From: Bacillota bacterium
GTDB taxonomy: Bacteria > Bacillota > Clostridia > Lachnospirales > Cellulosilyticaceae
Direction of reading: 5' to 3'
NCBI GenBank assembly: GCA_023393125.1
Contig: JAEWMQ010000036.1
Coordinates: forward strand, 55,411-119,410
Length of the DNA stretch: 64,000 nucleotides
Positions within the stretch are counted from its first letter, which is position 1. The number at the start of each line of letters is the position of its first letter. A program made the translations under genes and the position numbers. Positions 25,852 to 34,689 of this stretch are shown one piece after another. The notes beneath the pieces are model-generated. The model saw only the letters and a list, made by a program, of their open reading frames with translations. It did not search any database and was not told where the DNA came from.

Positions 25852-26748
25852 TCAAATATATCTTTTAAGGGCATCCATATAAACTCTGCCCATCTTACTC
25901 AAAGTTATATTTCGCTGAGTGACTACTCCCACCCTAATGATTTCATCCACATTAAGGGGTCTTGCAATAATATTTTCTCCATTCAATTCCTTACTAATAA
26001 TCCCTGTACTAATGGTATAGCCATTAAGTCCCACTGCAAGATTAAAAAGGGTAGCACGGTCTCTTACCTTAATCTGTTGTTCTCTTTCTAACGTGCTTAA
26101 AATCTCCTCTGAAAAATAAAAGGAATTATAATTTCCCTGTTCAAAACAAAGATAAGGATAGCTCTTCAAATCTTCTAGTTCAATAACCGTCTTAATGGCT
26201 AGCGGATGCATGGAACTAATAAAAACATGAGGCTTGGCTGTAAAAAGTTCTTCAAATTTCAAATCACTTTGTCTAATCATTCTACTTAAAATTAATTCAT
26301 TTTCCTTGGATAAATAAATCACCCCAATTTCACTACGTAATCTGCTAACATCTTCTATAATTTCATAGGTTTGCGTCTCCCTTAAAGAAAAATTATAACT
26401 TTGATTGCCATATTGTTTAATCACATCTACAAAGGCATTAACCGCAAAAGAATAGTGCTGGGTGGAAACACAAAATTGTTGTTTATGCTTTTTACCTTCC
26501 ATATATTTTTCTTCAAGCAGATTAGTTTGCTGTAAAATTTGTCTTGCATAGCCTAAAAACTCATCACCTTCATTAGAAATAATGATTCCCTTATTAGTTC
26601 TATGAAATATGGTGATTTGTAATTCTTTCTCAAGTTCTTTAATGGCATTCGTCAGGCTAGGCTGTGAAATAAATAACTCCTTAGCCGCCTCACTAATCGT
26701 TCCCTTCTCTGCAACTGTCACTATATATTTTAGCTGTTGTAATGTCAT
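25852..26748 (-). CDS. LysR-family transcriptional regulator
   Basis: 298 residues. N-terminal winged HTH 1-60 (LKYIVTVAEKGTISEAAKEL, then FISQPSLTNAIKELEKEL) and a substrate-binding domain about 90-295. Directly upstream of the MetE-like gene on the same strand, with a 142-base gap, so a MetR/CysB-like role in sulfur amino acid control is plausible. The inducer is not predictable. Confidence 0.85.
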   Translation of the reverse strand: MTLQQLKYIVTVAEKGTISEAAKELFISQPSLTNAIKELEKELQITIFHRTNKGIIISNEGDEFLGYARQILQQTNLLEEKYMEGKKHKQQFCVSTQHYSFAVNAFVDVIKQYGNQSYNFSLRETQTYEIIEDVSRLRSEIGVIYLSKENELILSRMIRQSDLKFEELFTAKPHVFISSMHPLAIKTVIELEDLKSYPYLCFEQGNYNSFYFSEEILSTLEREQQIKVRDRATLFNLAVGLNGYTISTGIISKELNGENIIARPLNVDEIIRVGVVTQRNITLSKMGRVYMDALKRYI

Positions 26749-26953
26749 ACTGCTTTTCTATTCTCCTTTTCTCCGTTTATAAACATTATGAATAACTCAG
26801 AAATTTATTTTGATTTAGGTATAAAGCACCTGTTATTTCTATTTTCCGTCAATTTTATCATATTATTTCTTGTTAATAAAGTAAGCATCATTATAGGTAA
26901 TAATAAGTATTGAACCTAAGGCCTCATAGATTATGCCTTTATAGAAAAGCTAA

Positions 26954-27002
26954 AAAAGATAAGTTCTTTAAGTAGTACTCCTACTTAAAGAACTTATCTT
27001 TT
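26954..27002 (-). terminator. Terminator of rsmA
   Basis: Perfect 22-bp inverted repeat (26954-26975 with 26981-27002), loop TACTC, T-rich tail on the minus strand. It lies 22 bases after the rsmA stop. Confidence 0.9.
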
Positions 27003-27023
27003 ACAGAAAAATATTATTCCCTT

Positions 27024-27890
27024 TTAGCGATGTGCATCAATATAATCTGAAAGCCTTGCAAACTCCTCTATAGATAAAGTTTCCCCTCTTGTTTGAGCAC
27101 CTATTCCACTTTCTTCGAGTAGCTCTTTTAACTTATCTTTGTCGATTCCTAATTCACCGTGAGCTGCTAGGGTATTGAGTAAAGTTTTTCTTCTTAGCAA
27201 GAATGCTGCTTTAATAATACGAAACATTTGTTTCACATTATTCACCTTTACTGGTGGCTCCTCATGTACAGTTAATTTAATAACAGCTGAATCTACATTT
27301 GGTCTAGGCATAAAGCAGTTTCTTGGTACATTAGCCACTAAATAAGGCTCTGAGAAGTAATTAACTGCTACTGAAATAGCCCCATATTGTTTGGTGCTTG
27401 GTTTAGAAGAAAGTCTATCTGCTACCTCTTTTTGAACCATAACTGTAATACTTTCAATAGGCAGTTCATTTTCAAGTAGAGTCATAATAATAGGTGTTGT
27501 AATGTAGTAAGGTAAGTTGGCTACTACCTTTACCTTTTTATGAGGTGATTCCTCTGCAATCAGCTGAGCAAGGTCTACCTTTAATACGTCTTTATGAATG
27601 AGTTTAAAGTGAGGTTCCTCTCCAAACTGCTCCGTTAAAATAGGAATAAGCTGATCGTCTATTTCAATAGAAATAACTTTACCAGCGTTCTCAAGTAAGG
27701 CTTGTGTCACACAACCAATACCTGGTCCAATTTCAATAACGCAGTCTTCTTTTGTAATATCTGCTGCTTTAATAATTTTATCTAGTACATGTGGGTCTAT
27801 TAAAAAGTTTTGTCCAAATTTCTTTTGAAAAGCAAAAGGGTATTTACTAATAACCGCCTTGGTGCCTTCTACTGTTGCTATCTTTTGCAT
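27024..27890 (-). CDS. rsmA: 16S rRNA (adenine1518/1519-N6) dimethyltransferase
   Basis: 288-residue KsgA/RsmA, which dimethylates two adjacent adenines in the 3' hairpin of 16S rRNA (EC 2.1.1.182). It has the QNFLIDPHVLDKI motif near 26, SAM motif I VIEIGPGIG near 52, and the catalytic NLPYYITTP near 125. C-terminal helical domain complete. Start by GGAGCG. In Bacillus this gene follows tatD-yabE-rnmV; here tatD and a yabE-like gene are together but 24 kb away, so the cluster is split. Confidence 0.97.
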   Translation of the reverse strand: MQKIATVEGTKAVISKYPFAFQKKFGQNFLIDPHVLDKIIKAADITKEDCVIEIGPGIGCVTQALLENAGKVISIEIDDQLIPILTEQFGEEPHFKLIHKDVLKVDLAQLIAEESPHKKVKVVANLPYYITTPIIMTLLENELPIESITVMVQKEVADRLSSKPSTKQYGAISVAVNYFSEPYLVANVPRNCFMPRPNVDSAVIKLTVHEEPPVKVNNVKQMFRIIKAAFLLRRKTLLNTLAAHGELGIDKDKLKELLEESGIGAQTRGETLSIEEFARLSDYIDAHR

Positions 27891-27966
27891 GGTGTTAGTC
27901 GCTCCTTAAAAAAGTTCATTGCTTTATCATAGCACATTTCCTATTACTAATAAAGTACTAGGACCT

Positions 27967-28824
27967 TTATAAGGAAATCCTTTCACCTATACGAAGGCAT
28001 TTACTGTCTTTTCCATGTCCTATTTGCACCGTTTTTGCAATAGGAATATCTCTATCCCTTACTAATTCAAGCAAAAGTTCTTCCACAGTTGGGCTTAAAG
28101 CTTTTTCTTCCATTTCTGTAAAGCTTCCTAGCAAAATTCCATTTACTTCATCTAACACACCTATTTGCTTATATTGATTAAGGAAAGTAGCTATTTGAGC
28201 TGGTTTACCACTCATCCCTTCTAAGAAGAGAATCTTATCCTTAAAGTCTGGGAAATAAGGAGTCCCTGCTAATTTTAATAAGCATCTAATATTACCACCT
28301 ATCACTATACCTTCTAGGCTTTCTCCTTTAATAAAGTGGTACTCAAACTTAAATAAATCCTCTTGGTCTTCAAATAGACTTTTATAAAAGGCCTCTTGCT
28401 GAATCTTTCCATAGTCTCCAACTAGAAATCTCACTTGATATAAATAAGAATTTACGCCAGTCTTGGCATAAATACCATCTATCACTGTTGTTAAATCACT
28501 ATAGCCAAAATAAGGTTTATGAGCCTTTTGTATGATTTCAAAATCCAGAAAAGGTAATACCTCATTAGCAATATCTCCTCCAGAAACGTCAAAGATAGCT
28601 TTCACTTTTTCATTTTGATAAAACGCCATCAAAGCTTCTGCTCTTTCTTTGCCACTTGCAGCAAAAACATCTTTTTGGGCATATATATAGGGACTACTTA
28701 GTACTTCTAACCCCCAACTTTTAAACAAATTCTTAAGGGTTTCTATTGTCTCTTTTGCCTCTAAACTTAGTCCATTAGAACAGCCTACTAATGCTACTGT
28801 GTCACCTTTTTTTAGTAATGGCAT
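27967..28824 (-). CDS. Peptidase S66 family (LD-carboxypeptidase/MccF-like)
   Basis: 285 residues. S66 serine peptidases cleave the L,D-bond of murein tetrapeptides (LdcA) or detoxify microcin C-like compounds (MccF). Nucleophile motif GYSDLT near 165, His in VQIGHGKDS near 270, and a Glu in FLEGMSG near 205. I use ATG 28824, because TAAGGAGG lies 7 bases before it, instead of the in-frame ATG at 28851. LdcA and MccF activities cannot be separated by eye. Confidence 0.82.
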   Translation of the reverse strand: MPLLKKGDTVALVGCSNGLSLEAKETIETLKNLFKSWGLEVLSSPYIYAQKDVFAASGKERAEALMAFYQNEKVKAIFDVSGGDIANEVLPFLDFEIIQKAHKPYFGYSDLTTVIDGIYAKTGVNSYLYQVRFLVGDYGKIQQEAFYKSLFEDQEDLFKFEYHFIKGESLEGIVIGGNIRCLLKLAGTPYFPDFKDKILFLEGMSGKPAQIATFLNQYKQIGVLDEVNGILLGSFTEMEEKALSPTVEELLLELVRDRDIPIAKTVQIGHGKDSKCLRIGERISL

Positions 28825-28921
28825 GTGCTCCACCTCCTTATATCTTATCAATCTTGTATCTTGCTACATGAGATACCCTATAAACATAATATATCTCATA
28901 CATTACTTCGTCCTTTATATA

Positions 28922-29335
28922 TTATTTCCCAAGCTTAAACCTTGCAAATTTTCCCCAGAAGGTAAGACCAGCCAGCAATAAGGCAAACCCAAGCCCTACG
29001 TAGAAAAATGCAATAAACCAATCTGGTAACAAACTATTAATACGAATAATAATTCCACCAGACATCATAACCGCCATGATTATAAAAGACTTAACGTCAA
29101 AAAAATGCCAAAACCATTGCTTTTCTGTTTGATAAGATGTAATTCTTCTCGTATGCTTTTTTACAAGAGGTCCAAAAACCATGAACTGAAAAAATGTAAA
29201 AACTACAGCAGATAAGGCTATTAAAAAAGCAGAAATATGTCCTACATAAGCCTGGCAGCCAATATGGAGTACATTATAGCCTGCAATGCTCCATACTAGT
29301 CCTGCTAGAAATAATAAATTTAATTTTTTAACCAT
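28922..29335 (-). CDS. Four-helix membrane protein in the TetR operon
   Basis: 137 residues with about four membrane segments (residues 7-24, 30-55, 84-104, 108-128). No family recognised. It lies 24 bases after the TetR gene with TAAGGAGGGG before ATG, so it is cotranscribed and controlled by that repressor. A stress or small-molecule response role is only a guess. Confidence 0.65.
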   Translation of the reverse strand: MVKKLNLLFLAGLVWSIAGYNVLHIGCQAYVGHISAFLIALSAVVFTFFQFMVFGPLVKKHTRRITSYQTEKQWFWHFFDVKSFIIMAVMMSGGIIIRINSLLPDWFIAFFYVGLGFALLLAGLTFWGKFARFKLGK

Positions 29336-29359
29336 CTTAATCCCCTCCTTAAAGGATGT

Positions 29360-29923
29360 CTATTCATATAACAATTTATCAATTAGTTTTATCAGAGTAG
29401 AGTAATTTTTGTTGTTGTTTTTCGCACTGAGAGTAATATTTGAAAAGGTAAAGTCGATAAATTCATCCATTGTGAAGGCATCATCGAAAACTCCTTGCTT
29501 AATCTTTTTATCATTTTCAAGAACATTTTTTAAGTGGTAATGAATATGAGTAAGATATTTTTCCATCATCATACGACCCTTTTCTAGCTCTTCTTTTTGC
29601 TGAAAACTATGGGGATGAGCAGTCAGTATGTCTGGATACTCACTACAACATTTATCAATCATACTAATAAGCCATATAAGGCAGTCATGGAAAGAATCGA
29701 GTTGCTTACACCCCTCTGCATTATGAAATATATCACACCATATATCAGCAATGGTCTCACTTATTAGAGCTTCTTTATTTTTAAAGTAATTGTAAACAGA
29801 GCCTACAGATACATTTGCCTTCTCTGCTACACTTCTTATACTAATGGCTTTAATCCCTTTTTCAGCAGCAATCTTTTTGCTGGCACTTAATAATGCTTCT
29901 GCAGATGTTATAACTGTATTCAA
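29360..29923 (-). CDS. TetR-family repressor
   Basis: 187 residues; N-terminal HTH about 10-56 (GIKAISIRSVAEKANVSVGS, then VYNYFKNKEALISE). It starts with TTG, preceded by AGGAGGGGATAAA. Its own promoter and the divergent promoter both carry a TGAAC-N3-GTTCA palindrome at the -10 box, so it should repress itself, the small membrane protein after it, and the divergent 222-residue gene. The ligand is unknown. Confidence 0.88.
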   Translation of the reverse strand: MNTVITSAEALLSASKKIAAEKGIKAISIRSVAEKANVSVGSVYNYFKNKEALISETIADIWCDIFHNAEGCKQLDSFHDCLIWLISMIDKCCSEYPDILTAHPHSFQQKEELEKGRMMMEKYLTHIHYHLKNVLENDKKIKQGVFDDAFTMDEFIDFTFSNITLSAKNNNKNYSTLIKLIDKLLYE

Positions 29924-29940
29924 TTTATCCCCTCCTATTT

Positions 29941-29981
29941 TGAACTATGTTCATTTTAATCCTAAAAATTATATTTGTCAA
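29941..29981 (-). promoter_or_regulatory. TetR-gene promoter with overlapping operator
   Basis: Minus strand TTGACA (29976-29981), 17-base spacer, TAAAAT (29953-29958), then the palindrome TGAAC-TAT-GTTCA (29941-29953) abutting the -10. It has the same layout as the divergent promoter at 30053-30094. Confidence 0.85.
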
Positions 29982-30052
29982 ATAATCCCTTTAAAATCAA
30001 ACATAAATGGTATTTATATCGTTTAATTAAATTATGAAACACAAAACAATTA

Positions 30053-30094
30053 TTGACAAACAAATAATAAACACATAAAATGAACATTGTTCAT
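30053..30094 (+). promoter_or_regulatory. Divergent promoter with overlapping TetR operator
   Basis: TTGACA (30053-30058), 17-base spacer, TAAAAT (30076-30081), with the perfect 15-base palindrome ATGAACATTGTTCAT (30080-30094) overlapping the -10. It drives the 222-residue membrane protein. Confidence 0.85.
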
Positions 30095-30137
30095 AATAAA
30101 AAATAATATAGATTTCTTCAAAAAGAAAGGATGAGAA

Positions 30138-30806
30138 ATGATGCAAGCTATAGTTGAAACAGTATTTGATACCGTCTACTTGATATCAGTCATAACAATA
30201 GGAATCCTAATGATTATGAAAAGCAAAGGAAACAAGCAATATAAGCTTTTTGGAATCATGGCAATCGTTTTAGGTGTAGGTGATTCCTTCCATCTTGTTC
30301 CTCGTGCATTCGCTTTATGTACAACTGGACTCGAAAACTTTACTACTGCACTAGGTGTAGGTAAGTTCATTACCTCCATTACTATGACAATCTTTTATAT
30401 CATTTTATATTATGTATGGAGATTGCGTTATAACGTGAAAGGACAAAGCGGCATTACTTGGGCAGTCTATATCTTATCCTCTTTACGTATTGCACTTTGC
30501 CTATTCCCTCAAAATCAGTGGCTAAGTGATGTAGCACCTCTATCATGGGGCATTTACAGAAACATACCATTTGCACTTTTAGGCCTACTCATTATTGTTC
30601 TATTTTATAGGAGTGCTAAAGAAAATCATGATACTTCATTTAAATGGATGTGGCTAACCATTGTTCTTAGCTTTGGCTTTTATATCCTAGTGGTACTATT
30701 TGCAGATGCTATCCCTATGGTGGGCATGCTGATGATTCCAAAGACTTGTGCCTATGTATGGACAGTTGTTATTGGCTACAAAGATATGCTGCATATTTCA
30801 ATTTAA
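30138..30806 (+). CDS. Polytopic membrane protein under TetR control
   Basis: 222 residues with six or seven membrane segments and short loops. No transporter signature or catalytic motif is recognised; the spaced HLVPRAFAL and DSFH near 48-56 give a few polar residues in membranes. Start ATG ATG after AAAGAAAGGATGAG. Divergent from TetR with the shared operator, so induced when the repressor leaves. Together with the 137-residue protein it may form a small membrane response module. Confidence 0.7.
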   Translation: MMQAIVETVFDTVYLISVITIGILMIMKSKGNKQYKLFGIMAIVLGVGDSFHLVPRAFALCTTGLENFTTALGVGKFITSITMTIFYIILYYVWRLRYNVKGQSGITWAVYILSSLRIALCLFPQNQWLSDVAPLSWGIYRNIPFALLGLLIIVLFYRSAKENHDTSFKWMWLTIVLSFGFYILVVLFADAIPMVGMLMIPKTCAYVWTVVIGYKDMLHISI

Positions 30807-30813
30807 GCTAATA

Positions 30814-30922
30814 AAAAGGGACTGCCAGGAAACTTCTCATTAATACAAGCGATATAGTTGTTTGGATCTACCAACCTACTATGTCTCTTTTATTAAAAAG
30901 TTATCTCCTGACAGTCCCTTCT
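30814..30922 (+). terminator. Long inverted repeat acting as terminator (possible MITE)
   Basis: AAAGGGACTGCCAGGA at the left pairs with TCCTGACAGTCCCTT at the right, extended by ACTT/AAGT, around a 60-base interior. T runs follow. It starts just after the membrane-protein stop. The long interior and terminal-repeat look recall a miniature inverted-repeat element, but I see no target duplication. Confidence 0.5.
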
Positions 30923-31016
30923 TTAACTATTTATATTTCAATCCCTTTCTTTAAACCTCCTCGTCTCTCTTCTTTTAGTAAATTGAGAAGCTCATCTGAC
31001 TTATCAACTCTAATAA

Positions 31017-32129
31017 TTATTTTCCAATTATATAAGTAATGGTCTTATCTTTATCTTCTACTGTATCATGATACTTAAACACTAGTGCTTCTTCAGTCTC
31101 CCATGCTAATTTAATGTTATCTTGAGCCGTTAATGGCATATCAAACATATAAACAAAGTACTTAGCTTCTTTCTCCTCTTCTGTTCCTTCAGGAATAAAA
31201 TCCAGTATTCTAGTTACCTTACCACTTACTAAATCAATGACATGGATTGTGTTTTGATATCTTCCTACAATATAATTTTTCCCATAACTCATTGGCACAA
31301 AGCCTGCCTCGTCTAACTTTTCTTTTAGGTTATAGCTTTTAACTAAAGTACCGGTTAAATCATCGTAGATCTTAAGTTCAGTTCCTGTACTAATAGCCAC
31401 TTCATTATTTTTGTAGAGTATCCCGGCTGTAGCCAGAATACTTGGCTCTTCTACTAAGCGATCAATTACCTTGCCATCTTTAATATAAAAAGTGGTACTA
31501 GCTGTCACAGTGAGTGCTCCTTGAATAACATAAGTAACACTCACCACTTCACTACCTGCTTTTGTTCTTTTTACACTGACACTTGCTCCATTACCTAAAT
31601 ACTCATCATAAGTTTTAATATCTCCTACTACTTTTTTCCCACTAGTAGTCCTTACCATTAACTTTTTGTTCCCCTCATCAACTGTATATTTCCCCTCTAA
31701 TGCCACCTTACTTTCTTTACTATTCCACTGAACGCCCATCTCCATAGCTTCACTTATAAAGCGGAGTGGTACATAAGTCACACCATTTATTGTTTGAGGG
31801 ACTACATCTATAGTTACTACTTCGCCATTAACCTGTGCTGCTTTACTCCCTACTTGCAATACAACCACATAAGTGCCATCTACAATTTCAATTTTACCTG
31901 TAGCTTGCTCCCAATTCACCTTATAACCTAATTGCTGTGACAAATCTCGTAATGGGAGCATCACACTTTGCTTAATCACTTTGGGTTCGCTACTTAATAT
32001 TAACTCTTCATGATTATAAGTAATACTTATTTTATTAGCTGCCATTAGCTCACTTACCTGGGCTGTTCCTAGTAATAGACAACTAGCTATTACGCCCCCA
32101 AGTGCTTTTGCTATTCTTTTTCTATTCAT
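31017..32129 (-). CDS. Secreted protein with copper-amine-oxidase-like N-terminal (stalk) domain
   Basis: 370 residues. Signal peptide about 1-30. The CuAO_N1-type domain, about 35-145, carries the twin motif LPLRDLSQQLGYKVNWEQAT and YVPLRFISEAMEMGVQWN. The rest is a beta-rich segment, possibly propeller-like, with no enzyme motif. Despite the name this domain is a common wall-associated module in Clostridia and is not an oxidase. ATG 32129 is used, with AAAGGGAGATG before it; the in-frame ATG at 32174 has no ribosome site. Confidence 0.78.
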   Translation of the reverse strand: MNRKRIAKALGGVIASCLLLGTAQVSELMAANKISITYNHEELILSSEPKVIKQSVMLPLRDLSQQLGYKVNWEQATGKIEIVDGTYVVVLQVGSKAAQVNGEVVTIDVVPQTINGVTYVPLRFISEAMEMGVQWNSKESKVALEGKYTVDEGNKKLMVRTTSGKKVVGDIKTYDEYLGNGASVSVKRTKAGSEVVSVTYVIQGALTVTASTTFYIKDGKVIDRLVEEPSILATAGILYKNNEVAISTGTELKIYDDLTGTLVKSYNLKEKLDEAGFVPMSYGKNYIVGRYQNTIHVIDLVSGKVTRILDFIPEGTEEEKEAKYFVYMFDMPLTAQDNIKLAWETEEALVFKYHDTVEDKDKTITYIIGK

Positions 32130-32225
32130 CCTCACATCTCCCTTTATCTTTTTTACACTTTTTATTACTATCAACTGCTCTATTCCTTCTACTTCCTAGG
32201 ATATATGTACTCTTCTATAGATATC

Positions 32226-32786
32226 TTATTCTATTTCTCTCTCTCTTATTTGCCCCCTTAGCTCAATGTGGCCAAACACCTCTTCTTCGTCTCCATTGTA
32301 AAGAAGTTTAATCCCCTCAATCCAACTAATTCCTGAAGCATATTCTTGTAACAGTGTTTCTTCTATAGTTTTTAATGTACAGAGTGCCCCAGTACTCCCT
32401 TGAGCATAGCTATACCATGACGTATATTCCCCATTATTTTCATCATAAGCTTTCATCACTTCATCTAGATTCTTACTCTCATTTTCTTGCAAATCTACAA
32501 TAGCAATCTGCTTTTCTTCTATGAGTTTAATCTCTACTATTTTAATCTTTAACCCACTAAACTGTTTTTGTGACAATGTATCTGCTAACTGCTGCAATAT
32601 ATCCTGTACAGGCAAAGACTTATCTATCATCACAGGCTCTATATCTACACTTTCATCTCCTTGAAAACAGAAGGTATAAAATTTAAAAAAATCTTCACTA
32701 ACTTCTTCTGTCTTTTTATCGCATCCTATTAGACCAACTAGCATGACTATAACGATTACTCCCCATAAATATCTTTTTCTGCTCAT
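32226..32786 (-). CDS. Lipoprotein with GerMN-like domain
   Basis: 186 residues; lipoprotein signal with lipobox LIGC near residue 21. The following region (LPVQDILQQLADTLSQKQF, then KQIAIVDLQENE) resembles the GerMN/sporulation-lipoprotein fold pattern. ATG 32786 is chosen for its GAAAGGGGAAAG ribosome site over the upstream ATG at 32852. Precedes the CuAO-domain gene on the same strand by 96 bases; both probably act at the cell surface. Similarity is weak. Confidence 0.6.
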   Translation of the reverse strand: MSRKRYLWGVIVIVMLVGLIGCDKKTEEVSEDFFKFYTFCFQGDESVDIEPVMIDKSLPVQDILQQLADTLSQKQFSGLKIKIVEIKLIEEKQIAIVDLQENESKNLDEVMKAYDENNGEYTSWYSYAQGSTGALCTLKTIEETLLQEYASGISWIEGIKLLYNGDEEEVFGHIELRGQIREREIE

Positions 32787-32902
32787 TCTTTCCCCTTTCT
32801 TTATACAAACTATCTTAATATTTGTATTATACCTGACTATATATCTTAACACTATTTTATATCAGAAAATTAACTCATTTGTAACAAACACTTCTTAAAA
32901 TG

Positions 32903-32935
32903 AAAAGGTGCTGTCCACAACCTGTGACAGCACCT
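32903..32935 (-). terminator. Terminator of the pectin/hemicellulose transport operon
   Basis: AGGTGCTGTC (32906-32915) and GACAGCACCT (32926-32935); the minus strand continues into TTTTC. It lies 55 bases after the GH43 stop. Confidence 0.8.
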
Positions 32936-32989
32936 CTTTACTTATCTCTTTATTCATAACTATTTAGTTACTAACTATAAGTAACAACT

Positions 32990-34558
32990 TTACGCATTAT
33001 TGCTAGAAGCATTGGCTGCCATTCTGAAATAATTAAAGTCTACATAGCCACCTTGTTCTTCTTTATTCTCATGAATACCAAATAATCCAACCTTTGCTCC
33101 CATCCAAGTTGAATCCTCTGCTATAAATGCTTCGTCAAAGTAATATGCTTCTTTACCTTCTACAGCAAAACCAAACTTACAAACACCTATAGGTGTCATA
33201 TTAAGGTAAAGAGATAATTGATCACTTTTAACTACTATTTCTTCTAAAACGGTCTCTTTCTTCTCCCCAGATTCTTCTACCGATTTAGTATAACGAATAA
33301 CAATACCTTCTGCTTCTTTTGTTACGCCTAAATAAGCATACTCTTTACCAATAACAAGTAGGCCTGCTTTATCTCCTTCTTTAAGCTGGCTAAAATCACC
33401 TAGTGTTTCTATACTAAGGCTTGGACATGGCAATTTTTGAATAAGCAAATTAGGTATATTCCACAGCTTAGGTGAATTCTCTCCTATGCTATTTAAACAG
33501 TTTAATCTTAACCAGCCTTTTCTATCTGATAAAGAATAAAAATGAGATTTTACGTTAGCATACCACTGCCACTGTAAACCTAAGCTTTCACTTTCAAATT
33601 CATCAGCAGTTGGTGGTTCACTAAAATCTACCTGCTCTACGCAATAAGGTTTTTGATAGCTTCTCACAGGTTCACCAATGCCATCGTCATTAGTATCAAT
33701 ACCCATCATTGGCCATCCATCTTCCCATCTTACTGGTTGAAGATGCACAATTCTACCATAAACATCTGCATCTTGGAAGTGCATGAACCATTCATCACCC
33801 TTAAGGTCATCTACAAGACCTCCTTGGTGTGGTCCATTAATATCACTATCTCCTTGGTGTAAAACGATTTTCATCTCATAAGGCCCATAAACATTTTTAG
33901 AACGCATAACGAGCTGCCAACCTTGTGGTACCCCTCCTGCTGGTGCAAAAATGTAATAGTAACCATCTCTCTTATAAAACTTTGGACCTTCAATCGTTCT
34001 GTGATTTGGATCAGCTTCTATTACTCTAACCCCTTCATCTAGAATCTTAGTCCCATCATAACTCATTTTTACAATATCTAATACACCATTAAAGCCTACA
34101 CGGCTCTTAGCAAATGCATGTATTAAATAAGCATTGCCGTCTTCATCCCATAGTGGACATGGATCGATCCATCCTTTAACTTCCTTTACACATACTAAAG
34201 GTGACCATTCACCAAGAGGATCTTCTGTTTGAGTCATAAAGATGCCTTCATCTGGCATTCCAAAATAAATCCAAAACTTGTTATCATGATAACGGATACT
34301 TGGTGCCCATATACCTTTGGCATGTGCTGGTTTATTATACACTTCATAAGGGATTTCCTTTACTGCGTAATTAACAAGTTCCCAGTTTATTAGGTCCTTA
34401 GAAATTAAGATTGGTAGTCCTGGAACACAGTTAAAGCTAGAAGCCGTCATATAATAGGTATCCCCTACACGAATCACATCTGGATCTGAATAATCCGCAT
34501 ATAGGACTGGATTAATATAAGTATTATCACCTTGGTCTGATTGCCACATTTTATTCAT
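32990..34558 (-). CDS. GH43 beta-xylosidase/alpha-L-arabinofuranosidase, intracellular
   Basis: 522 residues, no signal peptide. Five-bladed propeller about 12-310 with the three GH43 acids: base Asp in YSDPDVIRV near 26, Asp in IDPCPLWDEDG near 127, and acid Glu in IEGPKFYKRDG near 187. A C-terminal beta-sandwich about 330-520 is typical of long GH43 members. Likely trims arabino- or xylo-oligosaccharides imported by the ABC system just upstream. ATG 34558 is used (AAGGAGC before it); the upstream ATG at 34624 would lie beyond a terminator hairpin at 34578-34612. Confidence 0.9.
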   Translation of the reverse strand: MNKMWQSDQGDNTYINPVLYADYSDPDVIRVGDTYYMTASSFNCVPGLPILISKDLINWELVNYAVKEIPYEVYNKPAHAKGIWAPSIRYHDNKFWIYFGMPDEGIFMTQTEDPLGEWSPLVCVKEVKGWIDPCPLWDEDGNAYLIHAFAKSRVGFNGVLDIVKMSYDGTKILDEGVRVIEADPNHRTIEGPKFYKRDGYYYIFAPAGGVPQGWQLVMRSKNVYGPYEMKIVLHQGDSDINGPHQGGLVDDLKGDEWFMHFQDADVYGRIVHLQPVRWEDGWPMMGIDTNDDGIGEPVRSYQKPYCVEQVDFSEPPTADEFESESLGLQWQWYANVKSHFYSLSDRKGWLRLNCLNSIGENSPKLWNIPNLLIQKLPCPSLSIETLGDFSQLKEGDKAGLLVIGKEYAYLGVTKEAEGIVIRYTKSVEESGEKKETVLEEIVVKSDQLSLYLNMTPIGVCKFGFAVEGKEAYYFDEAFIAEDSTWMGAKVGLFGIHENKEEQGGYVDFNYFRMAANASSNNA

Positions 34559-34577
34559 TATTAGCTCCTTAATTATT

Positions 34578-34612
34578 AAAGAAGGAGATGCAACGGGTGC
34601 ATCTCCTTCTTT
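34578..34612 (-). terminator. Intercistronic hairpin between binding protein and GH43
   Basis: Perfect 15-bp stem AAAGAAGGAGATGCA/TGCATCTCCTTCTTT, loop of 5. It can end most transcripts after the abundant binding protein and let fewer reach GH43. Its arm also repeats GAAGGAG, so it could affect ribosome access. Confidence 0.7.
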
Positions 34613-34689
34613 ATTTAAATTCATTTATTAAGAGTGAACTGTTATGTCTTAATACTAGTGATGCTCTTGTATTCACTTATAATGCTCAA

